From Marinifilaceae bacterium (GTDB lineage: Bacteria; Bacteroidota; Bacteroidia; Bacteroidales; Marinifilaceae), in assembly GCA_025210485.1 (NCBI GenBank), contig JAOARN010000133.1:40410-104409 (forward strand): a stretch of DNA of 64,000 nt, written 5' to 3'. The position numbers were made by a program, and so were the translations under genes. The notes under the pieces are model-generated. The model was not told the origin of the DNA and searched no databases. It saw only the letters and a program-made list of their open reading frames with translations. Positions within the stretch are counted from its first letter, which is position 1. The number at the start of each line of letters is the position of its first letter. This document shows, piece after piece, positions 28,093-37,832 of this stretch.

Positions 28093-29595
28093 ATGAAAAA
28101 ATATATATTATATATAGTCTTCGTTCTTGGTTTTTGTTCATGTGATGATATGTTAGATCTAAAACCAGAGGATGTCACTCCTGAGGAAAGTGTATTTCAG
28201 TCTGCATCAAATGCAGAGTCAGCTTTAATGGGTATTTATCATACTGTATATGAAAGTCATATGGGTACTGCTTACACTATTGGTGATTTTACTACAGATA
28301 TCATAAGCCCCAGGGGTACCAGTATTTATCCTTACCTTAAGGGTGAGGTATTGGTAGACGATAGTTTTGTACAAAATTTTTGGGCAAAAGCCTATTCTGC
28401 TATTAATGTGGCTAATGTTTTTGTAAGCTCTATTCCTAAATTGGCTAAATATGACGAATCTATACAGAAACAACATATGGCAGAGGCAAAATTTTTAAGA
28501 GCATTTACCTATTTCAATCTATTGAAATTGTTTGGAGATGGTGCTTTAACTGGCAATATGGAAGGATTAGGAGTATGTCTGATATTGAAACCTTACTCAG
28601 GTGAGAAATACGATGCTAATGATATTTCTCCCAGAGTTTCGAATGAAGAGATATACAAACAAATTATAGGTGACTTGAAGGAGTCAATCGAAGATTTACC
28701 AGAGCGATATAGAGAAAACGAAGAAGATTATGTTGAGAATAGAGGACGTGCTACTAGCTATGCTGCTTATGCTCTTTTATCTAGAGTTTATTTATACAAG
28801 AGAGAATACTCCTTAGCTGCCGAAGCTGCAAAACATATTACCGATAAACTAGACTTGTATCCTTTAGCTAATAATATGGGTGATCTGTTTGCTGTTGGAA
28901 ATGATGGGCAAGAGGTGGATATAGATAGAGAACATATTTTCGCTATTCCTGTTTCTTTCAATGGCGGTTCCTATATGTATGGTGGTCATAATTTCTACTA
29001 CCAAAACAAGAATAGTTTTGTGGCAAGTGATGATTATAAAAATTCATTAGATCAAGCAAATGATAAGAGATATACTCAGTTAATTCAAAATGATACAGAT
29101 ATATCGAATCAAAATCCAAACATCTCTACTACAAAAACGACCAAGAAGTTTACTAATGAAGATAATAGAGATAATATTCCAATTCTAAGATCTGCAGAGA
29201 TATGTTTGACCAGAGCAGAATGTCTAGCACGTCAAAACGGTATTGATCAAGATGCTGTTAGTCTTTTAAATAAAGTTGCAAAACGAGCTAATCCTAGCTT
29301 TGTGGAATATAAAACATCTGATTTTACAAAGCCAACAGATCTAATTGATAGAATATTACTGGAACGAAAACTAGAGCTAGCTTTTGAATCAAATTATAGA
29401 TATGATATGATAAGGACAGGTGAAAAGTTATTTTATTTTGATGAGGAGTTAATTGAAGATAATAAAGATAAGCCAGGATTTAATAAGGATGATTACAAAC
29501 ATTATGTTCCTGAGAATAGATATGTTTTACCAATTCCTCAATATGAAATAAATATTACAAATGGAATTATAAAGCAGAATTTGGGTTATTTATAA
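28093..29595 (+). CDS. SusD/RagB-family nutrient-binding lipoprotein
   Basis: This 500-aa protein is the lid and binding partner of the SusC transporter encoded just before it. The lipoprotein signal has cysteines at residues 15 and 17 (LGFCSCDDML). Typical SusD features are FQSASNAESALMGIYHTVY, the TPR-like helices (EAKFLRAFTYFNLLKLFGD), RGRATSYAAYALLSRVYLY and the C-terminal part with ILRSAEICLTRAECL, LLERKLELAFESNYRYDMI and YVLPIPQYEINIT. No carbohydrate enzyme is nearby, so the ligand cannot be inferred and may be a peptide or another non-glycan compound. Confidence 0.94.
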   Translation: MKKYILYIVFVLGFCSCDDMLDLKPEDVTPEESVFQSASNAESALMGIYHTVYESHMGTAYTIGDFTTDIISPRGTSIYPYLKGEVLVDDSFVQNFWAKAYSAINVANVFVSSIPKLAKYDESIQKQHMAEAKFLRAFTYFNLLKLFGDGALTGNMEGLGVCLILKPYSGEKYDANDISPRVSNEEIYKQIIGDLKESIEDLPERYRENEEDYVENRGRATSYAAYALLSRVYLYKREYSLAAEAAKHITDKLDLYPLANNMGDLFAVGNDGQEVDIDREHIFAIPVSFNGGSYMYGGHNFYYQNKNSFVASDDYKNSLDQANDKRYTQLIQNDTDISNQNPNISTTKTTKKFTNEDNRDNIPILRSAEICLTRAECLARQNGIDQDAVSLLNKVAKRANPSFVEYKTSDFTKPTDLIDRILLERKLELAFESNYRYDMIRTGEKLFYFDEELIEDNKDKPGFNKDDYKHYVPENRYVLPIPQYEINITNGIIKQNLGYL

Positions 29596-29634
29596 ATAGG
29601 TAGTTAAAAATAAGGTACAGGTATTCTGTTCCGA

Positions 29635-29642
29635 TATATTTG
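29635..29642 (+). promoter_or_regulatory. possible -7 element for the thioredoxin genes
   Basis: TATATTTG fits TAnnTTTG and lies about 150 bp before the first thioredoxin gene. No clear -33 element was seen. Confidence 0.35.
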
Positions 29643-29796
29643 TAAGTAAAATCAGTTTTTATGTTATGCTATATTAAACTTATATCAGAATTTTTATTTG
29701 TGCCTTATTTTATGAAAGTCTATCGTTTTAAATACTCTTTAAATTATGTTGATTTTAAAATATTTTTTTTCAAATCATAATATAAAAAAATAAAAT

Positions 29797-30909
29797 ATGA
29801 AATATAAATCATTCGCATTCTTGTTTCTAGTATTTTGTAGTGTATTATCATCAGCCCAAGATAATCAAGCTATTAAATTTAGTCATGACTCTTGGTCAAA
29901 TATATTGAAACAGGCTAAAACCCAAAATAAATTGATATTTGTTGATTGCTATACATCTTGGTGTGGCCCATGCAAGATGATGGCTAGAGATGTATTTACT
30001 CAAAACGAAGTAGGTCAATACTTCAATTCTAATTTTATAAGCGTGAAATTAGATATGGAAAAAAAACCAGGTGTAGATTTAAAAAAATCCTTAGGCGTAA
30101 ATGCTTATCCTACACTTGTTTTTATCGATGGGAATAATATAATTGTACATAAAGAGGTTGGCGCCAAGACAAAAGATGAACTACTTCAAATGGCAAAGAA
30201 AGTTGTAGAGTCTGGTGGAGAACTATCTAAGTATAATAAAGAATATCAACTAAATAAAAATAAAGATTATGATTTCATAAAAAAATATCTAGAAGTTTTA
30301 GCTAAAGCTTATGATAAAGAAAAGCAGGAGAAGGTTGTGCGAAATTATTTTAGCACCATAGCTAACAATAAATTATTAGATGCTAATAACTGGAATCTAT
30401 TTGTCTCATATGTTAATACTCCAGATATAGAATGTTTCGAATACCTATTGAATAATAGAGCAATTTTCTATCAAAAATATACAAAAGAGAAAGTAGATCG
30501 TAAAATATACATACTAATGATGACCAAAGGCAGATCACTCACCATTACTAATGGGTCTGCCATAAAGATAGACCATGTGAAATTAGGGCTATTTAAGAAA
30601 TATCTAAACGAAAAAACAATAGAAAAATCTGACGAGATTATAAACTATACATTATTAAATCTATACAGAACTACTGATGATTGGGCTAATTATGTCAACC
30701 ATATAGATATGTGTATTAATGATAATAAAATAGATAAATCAAGTCTAAGTATTTATAATTATGCCTTGCCTTTAAATAGAATAGCAAATCTAGATAAAGA
30801 ACTTGCAAAAAAAGCAGCTGCTTGGCTTCAATTAGCCATAGAAGATAAAAATGTACAAAAAGAATTTATCCCTGCTTTTAAGAAGTTACAAGTAGAGCTA
30901 CTAAATTAA
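29797..30909 (+). CDS. exported thioredoxin-domain protein
   Basis: A signal peptide (to about residue 21, LSSAQ) is followed by a thioredoxin domain (about 25-140). The active site is WCGPCK (W55 to K60, cysteines 56 and 59) and the cis-Pro is in NAYPTLVFID. The remaining 230 residues are helical with no motif I recognise. It is paralogous to the next gene: both have the same layout with FVDCYTSWCGPCKMMA against FIDCYTAWCGPCKMLA. The protein is probably a periplasmic thiol reductase or folding helper. It lies 200 bp after susD and may belong to the same regulon. Confidence 0.88.
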   Translation: MKYKSFAFLFLVFCSVLSSAQDNQAIKFSHDSWSNILKQAKTQNKLIFVDCYTSWCGPCKMMARDVFTQNEVGQYFNSNFISVKLDMEKKPGVDLKKSLGVNAYPTLVFIDGNNIIVHKEVGAKTKDELLQMAKKVVESGGELSKYNKEYQLNKNKDYDFIKKYLEVLAKAYDKEKQEKVVRNYFSTIANNKLLDANNWNLFVSYVNTPDIECFEYLLNNRAIFYQKYTKEKVDRKIYILMMTKGRSLTITNGSAIKIDHVKLGLFKKYLNEKTIEKSDEIINYTLLNLYRTTDDWANYVNHIDMCINDNKIDKSSLSIYNYALPLNRIANLDKELAKKAAAWLQLAIEDKNVQKEFIPAFKKLQVELLN

Positions 30910-30977
30910 TAATTCGCATTATACATAAAATAATCTAACTAAAGCTTTATAATTTAGATCATAATAAAAGATAAAAC

Positions 30978-32216
30978 ATGAAAAAATTATTTAGAATAAC
31001 TGTGCTTCTGATTACACTTAGCTTGTCAGCTAATTGTTATGCTCAGACTAAGAATGTAAATTTTCAACACGCTAAATGGAAGAAAATCCTTTCAATGGCA
31101 AAAAAACAAAATAAATTAATATTTATTGATTGTTATACAGCTTGGTGTGGCCCGTGTAAGATGTTGGCGAAAAAAGTCTTTACTCAAGATAAAGTTGCTG
31201 ATTATATGAATCAGAATTTCATAAACTTTAAATGTGATATGGAGAAAGGCGAAGGTCCTAAATTAAAAGAAAAATTTAAAGTGACTGCTTTTCCTACTTT
31301 ATTACTAGTAAATTCAAAACAAGAAGTGGTTCATAGAATAGTTGGTGCATACGAAGCTGAGGAATTTCTCACTTATTTAAAAGAAGGAACTACTAAGGAT
31401 TTGAATACGCTTGCTCTTCAAAAAAAATATGACAATGGTGAAAGAACAGGAGAATTTATGTTTCAATATTTGAGAAGTTTACGACTTGCAAATCAAAATG
31501 CATTAGAATCCAAATTATCAAAAGAATTTATCTGTAATTTACCTAAAGAGAATCTTTTAAATAAAGAGAATTGGAATTTAATTAAATATTTTTTGAATGA
31601 CCCACTAACTGATGCATTTAGATATATTGTTAAACACAGAACAAAGCTTGCAAAAATAGTCGGAGAGAAGGAATTGGAGCAGAAAATATATAAAACTTAT
31701 GACAAGCGCATAATGAAGTTTGCATATTTTTATCCACAGGAAGGAAGTAAATTTGATACTGAATCTTTTCTAAATTTAAAATCAGATCTTATGAAAGGCG
31801 ATTTTATTCATAGTTCGGAGCTGCTTACAAGAATGATAAAGACTGAGTATGCAAGACAGAATAAATGGGATGAAATGGCTTATACCGTGCAAGCTGCAAT
31901 GGATTTGAATACACTAAAATACTACGCGGGCAAATTCTCTTTCTTTAATCAGGCTGCTAGCGAAATGGCAAAGGCAAGTAAAAAACCAAATTTATTAAAA
32001 ATGGCTTTGGCTTGGGCGACTTATGCTGCTGATAATGAAGATAGGGTTGAACATAAGTCAGGTTATCTGAAGACAAAGGCTGATATTTTACAACTTGTAG
32101 GAAAAGCTGATGAGGCAAAAAAAGCTAATCAAGAATCTGCTAATGCTGATAAAGAGGCAGAAAAAAAAGGCACGAAAATACACAGTATTCCTATGATAAA
32201 AATGGGAGGAAAATAA
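30978..32216 (+). CDS. exported thioredoxin-domain protein (paralogue)
   Basis: This 412-aa protein has a signal peptide (to about residue 22, NCYAQ) and a thioredoxin domain with WCGPCK (W56, C57, C60) and cis-Pro in TAFPTLLLV. A long helical C-terminal region follows, ending in a Lys/Glu/Ala-rich tail. It is a tandem duplicate of the preceding gene, 68 bp away, with diverged C-termini. A role in reducing or isomerising disulfides in exported proteins is likely for the domain, but the helical part may bind a specific partner. Confidence 0.88.
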   Translation: MKKLFRITVLLITLSLSANCYAQTKNVNFQHAKWKKILSMAKKQNKLIFIDCYTAWCGPCKMLAKKVFTQDKVADYMNQNFINFKCDMEKGEGPKLKEKFKVTAFPTLLLVNSKQEVVHRIVGAYEAEEFLTYLKEGTTKDLNTLALQKKYDNGERTGEFMFQYLRSLRLANQNALESKLSKEFICNLPKENLLNKENWNLIKYFLNDPLTDAFRYIVKHRTKLAKIVGEKELEQKIYKTYDKRIMKFAYFYPQEGSKFDTESFLNLKSDLMKGDFIHSSELLTRMIKTEYARQNKWDEMAYTVQAAMDLNTLKYYAGKFSFFNQAASEMAKASKKPNLLKMALAWATYAADNEDRVEHKSGYLKTKADILQLVGKADEAKKANQESANADKEAEKKGTKIHSIPMIKMGGK

Positions 32217-32693
32217 AAAATCATTATAAATATAATTGTTATTGTAATTAGAACATATTGTTAAAGAATAATTTGTTAGTCCATTATTTTTATGATAAGA
32301 TGAAAAAGTAATATTGAGTAAAATTTGAGTTTTGAGATTATGATACATTTTTTAGTGTGTTGATTTACATAAGTTTTAAAAATTAAATATAGGTTTATAG
32401 TTATTACTCTTATTATTCGCAATTCATCTTATTTTCAGATTGTTTGAATTTTGTTGATTTTTACAAATTTTCTACTCGCATAATTAGAGTATTTTTTATG
32501 TTAGGTTGATACTCTGTGTTTCACATCCAATTTGTTGTGCGTAAATATCTGTGTTGTAATAGATGTTTGATTTCAAGAAACTTGTATAAATTAAAGTTGA
32601 TGGATAAGTTATTCTTTGCAATAGTTCTAATTCTTTTACGAAAATCCAAACCACTTGGTGGAAAAATGAATAATCAGAATTAAAACAAATATT
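32217..32693. other. intergenic region without recognised gene
   Basis: About 480 bp of AT-rich DNA lie between the second thioredoxin and the TlpA-like gene. I see no convincing coding frame, hairpin or repeat; the TlpA gene probably has its own promoter here. Confidence 0.4.
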
Positions 32694-33836
32694 ATGAAAA
32701 ACATTCTTTATTTACTATTGGCGATGTTCGCATTTTCATGCCAACAAGCTCCTAAAAATGATAATATAATTAATATTAAGGGAAAGGTGCAATTTCCTGA
32801 TAATAAATTTAAAATGACCATTATTAAACGAGATGGCTTTGATAAAACAATTTTGGATACCATAGAGTTGAATGCTGATGGGACTTATAATTTTAACTTT
32901 AAATATGACAAGCCTGGCGTGTATACTCTAGATTGCCAAAAGTGGCAATCTGTTAATTTCTGGGCAGAAGACGAGGATCTGGAAATTAATTTTAGAGGTA
33001 GGGATACTGCCAAAATCAAAATTAAAAATCCTCCTTATGTATACGTTAAGGGTGGACCAAATAATGAAGTCCTTAATTTGATGGCTTACAATTCATATAG
33101 GAACTATCAGTTAATGATTAAAACTGGTAGAGGTATTTATGAAGCATCTAAATCGGATTGTCAAGCATGGAAAGATTATGCTAACAAAGGTTATGATATG
33201 TTATTTGATGATGTGTCGGAGCGTACTAGATATATTGCCAGAAATTATGCTGATAGAAATAGTATCCTTTCAGTTTTGTCTTCTTTGCGTAAAAAATCTG
33301 ATCAGCCATTAATCGAGAATATCTTAAAAACCCTTGAAGCTAAAAATCCTAATTATGCACCTCTTTTAGAGTATAAAAAAGATCGTGCTGAAGCTAAAGA
33401 AGCTGCCGAAAGAATGAAAATTGGTAGTATTGCTCCAGATTTTTCTTTCCCAACTAAAAATGGAGATAAGAATTATGGACCTAAAGATTTTAGAGGTAGT
33501 TATGTGATTATTGATTTTTGGGCTTCTTGGTGTGGTCCATGTAGAAACGAAATTCCTCATTTAAAAGCCGAATATGCTAAGTATAAGGATAAAGGTCTGA
33601 AAATGTTGAGCGTTTCAATCGACAAAAAGAAAAATGCATGGATGAAAGCTATGCGTGAGGAAAACATGGACTGGCCTCAGGTTAATGCTCCTAAATCTGG
33701 AAAGGATATTATGAAATTATATCAATTCTCAGGAATCCCTTTTATTGTTTTGCTTGATAAGGACGGAAAAATCATGGCTAAAAACTTAAGAGGTGAGAAA
33801 ATGGCTAAAAAATTAGAAGAAGTATTTGGTAAATAA
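32694..33836 (+). CDS. TlpA/ResA-like thiol-disulfide oxidoreductase lipoprotein with DUF4369-type N-terminus
   Basis: A lipoprotein signal ends at Cys16 (AMFAFSCQQ). An N-terminal β-domain (about 25-120, INIKGKVQFPDNKFKMTII) resembles DUF4369. After a helical linker comes an AhpC/TSA-type thioredoxin fold (about 238-380, IGSIAPDFSFPTKNGD) with active site WASWCGPCRNEIPHLK near residue 279 and cis-Pro in SGIPFIVLLD. Such proteins reduce or oxidise thiols in the periplasm. It is the third thioredoxin-fold protein in a row at this locus. The next gene begins 6 bp after its stop, so the two are coupled. Confidence 0.92.
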   Translation: MKNILYLLLAMFAFSCQQAPKNDNIINIKGKVQFPDNKFKMTIIKRDGFDKTILDTIELNADGTYNFNFKYDKPGVYTLDCQKWQSVNFWAEDEDLEINFRGRDTAKIKIKNPPYVYVKGGPNNEVLNLMAYNSYRNYQLMIKTGRGIYEASKSDCQAWKDYANKGYDMLFDDVSERTRYIARNYADRNSILSVLSSLRKKSDQPLIENILKTLEAKNPNYAPLLEYKKDRAEAKEAAERMKIGSIAPDFSFPTKNGDKNYGPKDFRGSYVIIDFWASWCGPCRNEIPHLKAEYAKYKDKGLKMLSVSIDKKKNAWMKAMREENMDWPQVNAPKSGKDIMKLYQFSGIPFIVLLDKDGKIMAKNLRGEKMAKKLEEVFGK

Positions 33837-33842
33837 TCAACT

Positions 33843-34352
33843 ATGTTAAGAAAAATATTCTATTCTGTATTTTTTTGTGTACTTAGTTTTATTTCTATGT
33901 CGCAAACTATACAACCGGCAAAAATGCTACCTCCTCAATTGAAGAAGGAAGCAGTTGTTAATATTAGTTCTGATAAGTTATGGGAATTAATATCTGTTAA
34001 TGATAATATAAAAAAGTATAACCCATTGTGGGTTAAATCAGTTGAAAAGGAAGGTGATGGTCTTGATTCCTACAGATTGTGTAAATTTTCTGACGGAACG
34101 CAAAGAGCTGAAGAAATTGTGGTTTTTCATCCAGAAGGTAAACATATTTGTTATTCTTCCAAGAAGACGCAATATTCAACTAGTCATTTCTGTATTCATT
34201 ATTATGTAAAAGATGCAGGAAAGTCTAAATCCAAAATATCTATGGCTGCCTATTTTAAGCTGAATCCTGCTGTGCCTAAAACAAAAACATATAAGGCAAT
34301 AGCCAAAGAAATGTCTTTAACTGTGAAAGCATTACAAAATTATTTCAAATAA
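33843..34352 (+). CDS. exported SRPBCC (polyketide cyclase/START-like) family protein
   Basis: This 169-aa protein has a signal peptide ending near SMSQ (residue 21). A START/SRPBCC-like fold follows: NISSDKLWELISVNDNIKKY (helix after strand 1), then DSYRLCKFSDGTQRAEEIVV, and a long C-terminal helix AIAKEMSLTVKALQNYFK. The fold forms a hydrophobic ligand pocket, so it may bind a lipid or aromatic compound in the periplasm. It sits 6 bp after the TlpA-like gene and is followed by a strong terminator. Confidence 0.75.
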   Translation: MLRKIFYSVFFCVLSFISMSQTIQPAKMLPPQLKKEAVVNISSDKLWELISVNDNIKKYNPLWVKSVEKEGDGLDSYRLCKFSDGTQRAEEIVVFHPEGKHICYSSKKTQYSTSHFCIHYYVKDAGKSKSKISMAAYFKLNPAVPKTKTYKAIAKEMSLTVKALQNYFK

Positions 34353-34380
34353 GTTCTATTCATTAGATATTTAAATTTAA

Positions 34381-34416
34381 AGCCCTTAGTATAAAAACAT
34401 ACTAGGGGCTTTTTTT
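34381..34416 (+). terminator. terminator after the TlpA-SRPBCC operon
   Basis: A 12-bp stem with one G-U pair (AGCCCTTAGTAT at 34381-34392, ATACTAGGGGCT at 34399-34410) is followed by seven T residues. Confidence 0.9.
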
Positions 34417-34728
34417 CGTGCAAAAAAATATATGTTAATTAATAAATTCTTTTTTTTTTGTCAATCACATCAATTCTTTCCTGTAATTGGAAATTTGTTA
34501 ATCAACAAATGCTATTCATATTGACAATTATATGAATCCTATAATATTCCTTTTGGAATCAGTGATAGTTTATGGGTGTATTAGGATTTAGCTTTATGTT
34601 ATGGTAAATAATTTCAGTGATTAATATAATTTTTGAAATTTCTACTCAGAACTTAAGAGTTAATATCTATTCGCTTATTTTCTATTTAATTCTTTTCATG
34701 TTTTTGCCTATCTTTTACCACCTCTGTT

Positions 34729-35441
34729 AGCCTATGCAAAATATAGCTTATTTTTTCTTTTAAATTACATTTGGAAGAAATAAATGTAAATCTAGAAAAT
34801 TTCAAAATAAACTTAATGGTGACAAAACAGCGGTATTATTATTGCCAATATTAATTAAATTAGAAAAAAAGAAGGAATATTTGATGTCAACTTCAAGAAA
34901 AAACAAAGTATGCCTGATGCTTTATAATAAAAGCCTTTCAGGTAATTATGCGATAGAAAGAATTATTGAAAACTTATACCTTCCCTAAAAAGACATAAGG
35001 ACACAGGCGGATAAATTGCTCTATTGGTAATTGAATATAATTCTTTTAAAAGTGAATAACATGTCATTGTTAGCGATAATGGATATAGAGAATCTCATAA
35101 ACTATCATGAATATATCTTTTTGATTATAGAAGATGCTTCGTACCTCAGCAAGACGTTCCACCTGACTTTACTCGCCTCTCAAATCGTCATCTTGAAGCG
35201 AGGCACGAGCCACTGCGTTGAGCTTCCCGAAGTGGAAAGATCTCATACGTTACAAATCATAATATCTATAGAAATTCCAATTAGAATTCATTGAATTTAT
35301 CAAAACTTCTTTCTTTTTAATCCATTTGAATGTTTTTCTCTGGTAATAGCTTCTTCTATATTCTTGAAGTGTTCAAAAATTTGATATCAACTTCAAGAAA
35401 AACAAAGTATGCCTGATGTTATACAATAAAAGCCTTTCAGG
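34729..35441. repeat. composite dispersed repeat, copy 1
   Basis: Three recognisable blocks occur. Block A (AGCCTATGCAAAATATAGCT) is at 34729-34767. Block B (from TTCAAGAAA to the hairpin GCCTTTCAGG) is at 34879-34942 and again at 35379-35441. Block C is at about 35070-35360 and includes CGTCATCTTGAAG and AAAGATCTCATAC. Each recurs downstream with small differences. Confidence 0.7.
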
Positions 35442-35590
35442 CAAATTTCCATTAAAAAAAGGTACAATGATAACAAATACCTGGACTGACAGGAAAAAAG
35501 AAATAGAATCCAATACATATTTTTTATTAGAAATTAATTCATTTTGCCTGAAAGGCATATACAACAAAGCCCAATGCAAGGCATTGGACT
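35428..35590. repeat. inverted palindromic elements
   Basis: GCCTTTCAGGC at 35432-35442 is itself a 4-bp stem with a TTC loop and reappears inverted as GCCTGAAAGGC near 35545-35555. Just after it, AGCCCAATGC (35568-35577) pairs with GCATTGGACT (35581-35590) apart from one mismatch. These look like REP-type units. Confidence 0.55.
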
Positions 35591-35792
35591 AAAATGATTT
35601 ATAAATAAAAAGGCTATAAGCCTGAAATATTAAATTATTTCCAGAAGAAGTCAGGATGATTTCATTTTGTAGGAATATGATTTTTCATTCTGAAAATAAT
35701 ACTTCATCACCTTACCTGAAACAACATATATACCACAGCCCAATGTATTGTTTTATTAAATTTTGTAATAAATTAAATATCAGCCCTACAGG

Positions 35793-36160
35793 TAGCCTAT
35801 GCAAAATATAGCTTGTTTTTTCTTTTAAATTATTTCTATATCTAGAAAATATACGAGCATGAAGAATCTCATAATTTATATAGCCGACTCATTAATTTAT
35901 AGTAGATGTTTCGCAAGCTCAACAGGACGTTCCCTCTTCCTACTATCTCTACTACTATTCGTCATCTTGAAGTGAGGCACGAGCGAAAGATCTCATACAT
36001 TACAAATCATCAAATCTATAGAAATTCCAATTAGGATTCGTTGAATTTATCAAAGCTTCTTTCTTTTCTATTTTTAATCCTTTTAAGTGTTTTTTTCAGC
36101 TAATAACTTCTTCTATATTAGTGGAGTGTGCGAAAATTTGATATCAACTTTAAGAATAAG
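35793..36160. repeat. composite dispersed repeat, copy 2
   Basis: Block A at 35793-35832, block C at about 35860-36130 (including CGTCATCTTGAAG at 35960) and a short block B at 36135-36160 repeat the order of copy 1, with roughly 80-90% identity by eye and a shorter middle. Confidence 0.7.
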
Positions 36161-36291
36161 CATAAAATTGATTTTTCTTAAAAATTTTAATTACTTGAAA
36201 AGACAATAAAATATCTAAAATCAACCATATAAGAGAAGAAGAGTATTGAGAAAAACAAGTTGATTTCTATATGACTTTTGCATAGCGTACA

Positions 36292-36880
36292 TCTAGGCTT
36301 GGTGATTTATGTACCTTGATTTTACTGTGTGTTTAAGCTTTTACTATTTATGGTTGGTGTTTGTATTAGCTTGTTTTATAGTAAATTTCAGTTTTAAGTT
36401 ATGCTTTTATTGATGTGATTAAGTAAGTGTTAAAAATCAAGAAATTAGTATCAATATATATATTATTATTACTAGCTCTGGAAGTTATGTTTTTTTTACT
36501 ATCTTTTCGCATCTGTGGTTGGTGGGTTGTATGCCTCGATTTTAGCAGTCTGTTTGAGCTTTTTGCCTATCTTTTATCAATTGTGGTTGGTAGATTAGGT
36601 TTTTTGATTTAACATATTTTTTGAGCTTTCACCCTTTATGCTTGGTGAGTTGTATCTCTTGATATCAGAGCGATTTGGAGCTTTTAAGCTGTGTTCTTGT
36701 TATTTATCTTTTAGACTTATATTTCCATTTTATAATTGGATATACTTATGGTAACTGACAATTATGTTTATTTTCAAAATCTTTGTTTAAAATTAGTAGC
36801 GATGATTAACAGTATTGTGAATATTTAATGATCCTGACCTGTTTTCACCGTTTATGGTTGGTGAGTCGTACTGCCTTGTT
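36292..36880. repeat. scattered GGTTGGTG-core repeats
   Basis: Four diverged copies of an approximately 60-bp unit occur near 36292, 36508, 36630 and 36846. The best reads GCATCTGTGGTTGGTGGGTT followed by GTATGCC. The same unit forms the tandem array at 63350-64000. Confidence 0.65.
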
Positions 36881-37061
36881 TCTTTGCAATAACTCCTAAT
36901 TAAATCTTTTCTAATATTTTATTTGGTAAAATAAATTCAAGCGAAGACTTATCTAATATATCGCAATTATGATTATTAAAGGCACAAATCTATATTATTT
37001 TTAATTAAACATAAAAAATACAACTGAGTTCTCTTTAAGACTGTATTAACTAGTTAAGTCT

Positions 37062-37832
37062 CTAATTGTCATTATCTTGTGTTTGGTAATTGAAACACAG
37101 TCTCTTATTGAAGTTAATTATAGCTCTGTTTATCAATTTTACTATTGAGCTAATATTATTATTGCCAGCATAACTTAGCTTAAGATTTATCTGTCTGTCC
37201 AGATGATTTACCGTTAGTCGAATATTTCGTACCGATTGGACTATTTTATTATATATAATTGCCTTTTTGTGATTTTTGTGTTTACGACATATGTTTAGGT
37301 ATAATTGATGCGAGCGCTTTAAATCTTGATATAAATAAAAAGCATCTATTCTTTTCAAATATAAAAGGTAGTCAACATTATTATCTACGTGGGTGAAAAG
37401 CTTATTTAAAATCTTGTTATTATCTCTTCTTTGAATATGATATTTTGCAGAGCCGATTAAATTTAGAATAGAGTAAGCTTCATCTTTTGTTTCTTTATTA
37501 TCGTTAAATGAATTATATTTTATATAATAATATAATCGATTCCAAGATTCTTCTCTTTTAAATTCTAATTCAATAATATCTGCAATATTTTCATCATGTT
37601 TTAAATCTTCTTTTGATATTTCTAGTTGATCAACTGAATTGGAAAGTAATACCAATGCTTCGAAATTAGATAATTCATTTTTATCTGATTTTCTTGTTAT
37701 ACTAAGTATTTTACTACTTGCTTTTAGATAATCGATTGGCTTAAATTTGTGATATTTTAGTTTTCGAAGCATGCTTATGGGTTTTGAATTTACACTAGGA
37801 TACAATTTATATCTTTTTTTTAAAATAAGCAA
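37062..37832 (-). CDS. unknown protein, divergent from the CIS operon
   Basis: I do not recognise this 256-aa, very basic and asparagine-rich protein. It has no signal peptide. The sequence is almost entirely helix-forming: NRLYYYIKYNSFNDNKETKD, then a long stretch with YLLYLKRIDAFYLYQDLKRS, suggesting a helical-repeat fold. It faces away from the 467-aa gene at 38712 with 880 bp between them. The position next to the injection-system operon suggests but does not prove a link. It may also be a remnant, since its base composition resembles the surrounding repeat-rich DNA. Confidence 0.6.
   Translation of the reverse strand: MLILKKRYKLYPSVNSKPISMLRKLKYHKFKPIDYLKASSKILSITRKSDKNELSNFEALVLLSNSVDQLEISKEDLKHDENIADIIELEFKREESWNRLYYYIKYNSFNDNKETKDEAYSILNLIGSAKYHIQRRDNNKILNKLFTHVDNNVDYLLYLKRIDAFYLYQDLKRSHQLYLNICRKHKNHKKAIIYNKIVQSVRNIRLTVNHLDRQINLKLSYAGNNNISSIVKLINRAIINFNKRLCFNYQTQDNDN

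Larger units (their letters stand above)
34417..37061. other. 2.6-kb gene-free region filled with decayed repeats
   Basis: No protein-coding frame here has a credible product. The region holds two imperfect copies of a composite repeat (34729-35441 and 35793-36160), short palindromes, and four scattered copies of a GGTTGGTG-core repeat (36290-36880) that recurs at the end of the window. The region separates the receptor locus from the contractile injection system. Confidence 0.7.

Noticed and set aside
19643..29595. Polysaccharide utilisation locus
   Set aside because: SusC and SusD are present, but there is no glycoside hydrolase, polysaccharide lyase, carbohydrate esterase or sulfatase within the window near them.
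32088..32348. minus-strand 86-codon frame at the end of the second thioredoxin gene
   Set aside because: It is antisense to the well-supported thioredoxin gene and consists mostly of low-complexity residues.
35031..35294. 87-codon frame in the repeat-rich region
   Set aside because: It runs through block C of the dispersed repeat, has no family features, and the second repeat copy does not keep the frame.
36427..36612. 61-codon hydrophobic frame resembling a small membrane protein
   Set aside because: It overlaps the GGTTGGTG-core repeats; its hydrophobicity comes from T-rich DNA.
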